Assembly: GCA_937911235.1 (NCBI GenBank)
Contig: CALDPN010000056.1
Span: forward strand, 1 to 14,087
Origin: an uncultured Bacteroidales bacterium
Lineage (GTDB): Bacteria > Bacteroidota > Bacteroidia > Bacteroidales > Paludibacteraceae
Reading direction: 5' to 3'
Length of the DNA stretch: 14,087 nt
The notes under the pieces were generated by a model. The model saw nothing but the letters and a program-made list of their open reading frames with translations. It did not search any database and was not told the DNA's origin. Each line of letters starts with the position of its first letter. Position 1 is the first letter of the stretch. Below, piece after piece: positions 11,929-14,087 of this stretch. The position numbers and the translations under genes are program-made.

Positions 11929-12134
11929 TCTGTCGCTCTCCCTTCCCTGCAAATTTTTCTGCTCTGTCTCGCAATCTCTCCAGAGTTCATCGGATAACCC
12001 AACTGTAAACATTCCAATGCCGCTTGCGTTGCTAACTTCCTGTCTTGTTGTGGCACTTGAGTCTCTATATATTCTTTCACTGTAATTGGAATTTGACTCA
12101 TCATTACTTTGCTTAAATCCACATTTTCTTTCAT
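11922..12134 (-). CDS. 70-aa conserved module, copy 2
   Basis: The protein begins MKENVDLSKVMMSQIPITVK and is 83% identical to copy 1 (7275-7493), diverging only at residues 2-4, 10, 28-31, 55, 58 and after GRAT. The stop (TAG) comes two codons after GRAT, directly where the kinase-like fragment picks up one base out of frame. I infer an original single gene of N-terminal module plus kinase-like domain, now frameshifted; whether the short frame is still made as a protein is unclear. A -7 box lies upstream. Confidence 0.6.
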   Translation of the reverse strand: MKENVDLSKVMMSQIPITVKEYIETQVPQQDRKLATQAALECLQLGYPMNSGEIARQSRKICREGRATDL

Positions 12135-12189
12135 ATTTAATCATTTTAACTATTGTTAATGTATTTTTACCAATTGTTAATAGAATGCA

Positions 12190-12197
12190 CAAATATA
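12190..12197 (-). promoter_or_regulatory. -7 element of the 70-aa module, with direct repeats downstream
   Basis: The minus strand reads TATATTTG, 55 nt before the ATG. Between box and gene two ATTGTTAAT repeats (starting about 12151 and 12173, 22 nt apart) could bind a repressor. No -33 box is evident. Confidence 0.45.
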
Positions 12198-12276
12198 AGC
12201 ATTTTATATTTATATTATATACATTTTACAAAAAATATAGCAAATTGTAGCATATAACCATTCTATAAGACAACAA

Positions 12277-12303
12277 AAAAGCGAGCCGTAAATGCTCGCT
12301 TTT
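12277..12303. terminator. Bidirectional intrinsic terminator, near-copy of the one at 8952
   Basis: AAAAGCGAGC (12277-12286) and GCTCGCTTTT (12294-12303) pair perfectly around CGTAAAT, with T-runs on both strands. Its stem and loop closely match the inverted sequence at 8952-8979. It lies 5 nt after the stop of the 12309-12941 gene. Confidence 0.85.
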
Positions 12304-12308
12304 ACTAT

Positions 12309-12941
12309 TTATTTGTCTGTGGTAAAATTAATATGGCTCAAGATTGTTACTCCGTCAATTCCTTCATACGGATTTTCCTTTTTTAAATCATTATTTTTCA
12401 TTCTGGTTAAAAAAAGATCTAAATAATCTTGTTCTATTCTTATTGGGTCCTTTTCCTCTTCAAATACATTGGGCTCTATAGGAGTTTTTCCATACCTTCT
12501 TTCATTTTCTATGGTATCAAACATAGCTTCTCCAACAGGAACACACTCAAAGAGATAAGGAGGTCCAAAATTTTCCTTTCTTCTTTGTTTGTATCGTTTA
12601 AGATTAATTTTTGTATCAATGGCGAGAAATACTGCCACACCCCGGTCTTCATAACTCATTAAATCATTTATATCATATTCATCTACACTCTTCAAACTAA
12701 GAAGTTTATTCATATTTACACCCAGTTTAGCAAGTCCTACATACAATCTATATAAGGTAGTTGCAGCTGCTTTTCCTGTAGTTTCAAATTTTATATATAC
12801 ATCATCCCTTAAACCCATAATACAGGCAAATTCCTTGCGTTTGAAGTATAAACTTTTACGCAATTTACGTATGATTAACATAAAATTTTTAAGAGATTCT
12901 TCATCTTCTCTTTTTATTTGTTCTGTAGGTTGGGATAGCAT
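12309..12941 (-). CDS. HTH-like (divergent XRE) protein of unknown function
   Basis: The 210-aa protein has an N-terminal region, about 20-80, with helical spacing and residues like a divergent Cro/C1 HTH (IRKLRKSLYFKRKEFACIMG, then VYIKFETTGKAAATTLYRLY). A central segment, RGVAVFLAIDTKINLKRYKQ, and an acidic, proline-containing C-terminus (about 130-205) match nothing I recognise. It may be a transcription regulator that senses something through its C-terminus. It follows the thioesterase at 12995 by 53 nt on the same strand, so the two may share a transcript, and it ends at a strong terminator. This appears to be the right edge of the accessory island. Confidence 0.65.
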   Translation of the reverse strand: MLSQPTEQIKREDEESLKNFMLIIRKLRKSLYFKRKEFACIMGLRDDVYIKFETTGKAAATTLYRLYVGLAKLGVNMNKLLSLKSVDEYDINDLMSYEDRGVAVFLAIDTKINLKRYKQRRKENFGPPYLFECVPVGEAMFDTIENERRYGKTPIEPNVFEEEKDPIRIEQDYLDLFLTRMKNNDLKKENPYEGIDGVTILSHINFTTDK

Positions 12942-12994
12942 TGATATAGTATTTATAATTTTATTTAGACAATTGTACTAGGTTTACAACAAAC

Positions 12995-13423
12995 TTACTC
13001 TGGCTTTTTTGAAAAGTCAACTCCTTCAAATGCAGAGATTGCTTCACGCCATTCGTCAGAGATTGGTTTTGAGGTATTAGTTTTTACATCAAAGCCAACC
13101 ATGATTGTTTTGCAAAAACATTTTGTGATATTATTTTTGGTATCAACGATACGTTGGATCAACTCAAAACTTTTATTCCCAATTTCACTTACTGTGGTTT
13201 GCACTTCAATCTGGTCGTTTAGAAACACTGGCGCAATAAAATCAACTTCTGCATGAGCCACCACAATATCTACTTCTTTAGGAATTTCACCGCCACGTAC
13301 AGCTTTGAAATATTCTGTTTTTCCTAAATCGTAAAATGTAAAATAAACTGAATTGTTTACATGACCTAATGCGTCTGCGTCATTAAATCTTAATTGAACT
13401 GGTACGCTATGTTTGAATTTCAT
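12995..13423 (-). CDS. Acyl-CoA thioesterase, YbgC/FadM-like 4HBT family (paralog of 4875-5288)
   Basis: The 142-aa hotdog protein has LRFNDADALGHVNNSVYF (11-28) with the predicted catalytic Asp at 17 and VAHAEVDFIAPVFLNDQI. It is about 74% identical to the plus-strand paralog and has five extra C-terminal residues (SKKPE). The two copies face each other across the accessory island. Expected activity is hydrolysis of a short- or medium-chain acyl-CoA or aromatic acyl-CoA; substrate unknown. Upstream, a -7 box remains (13500-13507), but its -33 region would fall in the foreign-looking sequence starting near 13510. Confidence 0.92.
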   Translation of the reverse strand: MKFKHSVPVQLRFNDADALGHVNNSVYFTFYDLGKTEYFKAVRGGEIPKEVDIVVAHAEVDFIAPVFLNDQIEVQTTVSEIGNKSFELIQRIVDTKNNITKCFCKTIMVGFDVKTNTSKPISDEWREAISAFEGVDFSKKPE

Positions 13424-13499
13424 ATTATTTAAATAATAGTTTAATTATCTGAAAAATAAAATTATACACGATTGGTATTATAAGAAAAATCATTACAAA

Positions 13500-13507
13500 C
13501 AAATATA
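13500..13507 (-). promoter_or_regulatory. -7 element of the second thioesterase, upstream half probably lost
   Basis: The minus strand reads TATATTTG, 76 nt before the ATG. The -33 site would be at about 13527-13531, inside the compositionally different segment, and is not recognisable there. Confidence 0.4.
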
Positions 13508-13523
13508 AAAACAATAAGACACA

Positions 13524-13871
13524 TTAACACTTCTTCCTCCCCACTACATTCACCCACATCTCATTTCCTCTACCATCTCTCACATCTCCCGTCAGCTTAC
13601 ACTCCAGCACATGGAACATACCTTCCATTTCCAGCAGTTCTCGTACGCTTGCCTCATCCAGATCCACGAAATACCTTCCGTCCTTTTCCCGTTCTTCTGT
13701 TCCGTATTTGAATGATGCATACAGGATTCCATTTTCCTTAAGGCTCAGAAAGACTCGTTTCAGCACATCCGAAAGCTTGTCCTTTTCCACATGTAACAGC
13801 GATGCACACGCCCAGACTCCATCGAATTCCTGGCTGAAATTCATTTCTTCACAGGATGGAGAAATGAAAGC
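13524..13871 (-). pseudogene. 5'-truncated SAM-dependent methyltransferase
   Basis: The open frame (115 aa) runs from just after a TAA at 13872-13874 to a TAA at 13524. It contains EFDGVWACASLLHV, then LKRVFLSLKENGILYASFKY and a C-terminal strand MWVNVVGRK. These are the C-terminal half of a class I (TehB/UbiE-like) methyltransferase, after the SAM-binding GxGxG region, which is absent. Normal members are about 190-200 aa. A start at the internal Met (13844) is possible but gives a protein without a cofactor site. Codons are much richer in C/G than those of the preceding genes, and the protein resembles Lachnospiraceae-type sequences. Confidence 0.7.
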
Positions 13872-13908
13872 TTAAGGGGGCGAAACGGTTTGAGTAACGG
13901 ACCTAGAA

Positions 13909-13948
13909 TGGAAAAAAGAAAAAGCTCTGACCTTTCGATCAGAGCTTT
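13909..13948 (-). terminator. Rho-independent terminator of the tRNA-Gln gene
   Basis: AAAGCTCTGA and TCAGAGCTTT (13921-13930, 13939-13948) form a perfect 10-bp stem with an 8-nt loop; on the minus strand it is followed by a T-rich tail (13909-13920), right after the tRNA. Confidence 0.88.
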
Positions 13949-13949
13949 G

Positions 13950-14023
13950 TGGCAGCGAGAGAAGGATTCGAACCCTCACAAACAGAGTCAGAGTCTGCTG
14001 TGCTACCCTTACACAATCTCGCT
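13950..14023 (-). tRNA. tRNA-Gln (anticodon CUG), CCA encoded
   Basis: The minus strand folds as a full cloverleaf: acceptor AGCGAGA/TCTCGCT, D-stem GTGT/GCAC, anticodon stem GCAGA/TCTGT with loop CTCTGAC (anticodon CTG, reading CAG), T-stem GAGGG/CCTTC with loop TTCGAAT, discriminator G and an encoded CCA (13950-13952). Encoded CCA is usual in Bacillota and uncommon in Bacteroidota. The gene has its own promoter just upstream and a terminator just downstream. Confidence 0.93.
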
Positions 14024-14036
14024 AAGCGCAAGAATT

Positions 14037-14064
14037 ATTATACATTATCTTTCGATTTTGTCAA
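14037..14064 (-). promoter_or_regulatory. Sigma-70-type promoter of tRNA-Gln
   Basis: The minus strand has TTGACA (14064-14059), a 16-nt spacer and TATAAT (14042-14037), both perfect consensus boxes, with the tRNA starting 14 nt after the -10. This promoter type differs from the TTTG/TAnnTTTG elements in the rest of the window. Confidence 0.88.
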
Positions 14065-14087
14065 GAGAAAATTTTATGTTTTTCAAA

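Noticed and set aside
11929..12192. N-terminal extension of the kinase-like frame (up to 179 aa)
   Set aside because: It is the out-of-frame shadow of the 70-aa module; the same shadow appears over copy 1 at 7275-7493.

Overview
The first ~13.5 kb are low-GC, Bacteroidota-type (most likely Bacteroidales) DNA. Promoters repeatedly match the Bacteroidetes form TTTG, 19-20 nt, TAnnTTTG. Start codons lack Shine-Dalgarno sequences, and an obligate-anaerobe Vor-type 2-oxoacid:ferredoxin oxidoreductase operon is present. The last ~0.56 kb (from about 13,510) looks like another lineage. It carries a GC-richer 5'-truncated methyltransferase fragment, a tRNA-Gln(CUG) with an encoded CCA end, and a textbook TTGACA/TATAAT promoter. 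This suggests a Bacillota segment joined by assembly chimerism or, less likely, by transfer.

Layout. 1-3288, minus strand: a PLP aminotransferase, then the vor operon (ferredoxin, alpha subunit, beta subunit running off the window). 3289-3469: divergent promoter region with a 7-bp tandem repeat. 3470-5288, plus strand: a universal stress protein and two hotdog thioesterases. 5289-12308: a 7-kb accessory island of orphan toxin-antitoxin-like genes, duplicated small genes and decaying genes, with no recognisable integrase, transposase or reverse transcriptase. 12309-13423, minus strand: an HTH-like protein and a second thioesterase about 74% identical to the one at 4875, so the island lies between inverted thioesterase paralogs.

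The main discovery candidate is a repeated, promoter-driven RNA hairpin family in the island (units near 7738, 9493 and 11297). Each unit has a TACTTATTAAGTA palindrome, a near-perfect promoter (20-nt spacer in all three) and, exactly 5 nt after the -7 box, a 66-67 nt hairpin ending in a T-run. Three further hairpins with the same core lie downstream in two units. All six share one architecture: outer stem, a C(G/C)T/T asymmetric internal loop, a 4-bp inner stem whose sequence covaries (CCGC/GCGG, CAGC/GCTG, CGGC/GCCG, CCAC/GTGG), and an 11-nt apical loop of the type GRRATTGRWYY with minor deviations. Selection on a folded RNA (or ssDNA) is the simplest explanation. One unit precedes an AAA/DUF4143 ATPase, one follows it, and one precedes a 67-aa protein. 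A decayed copy of the ATPase cassette, retaining leader and last codons, lies at 8758-8937.

Other island themes are gene decay and 3' module exchange. One ~70-aa module occurs twice (83% identical) with unrelated downstream partners, both broken. A helical-protein gene has an in-frame stop, an AAA ATPase is cut after 25 residues, and an antitoxin-like N-terminus stands alone.
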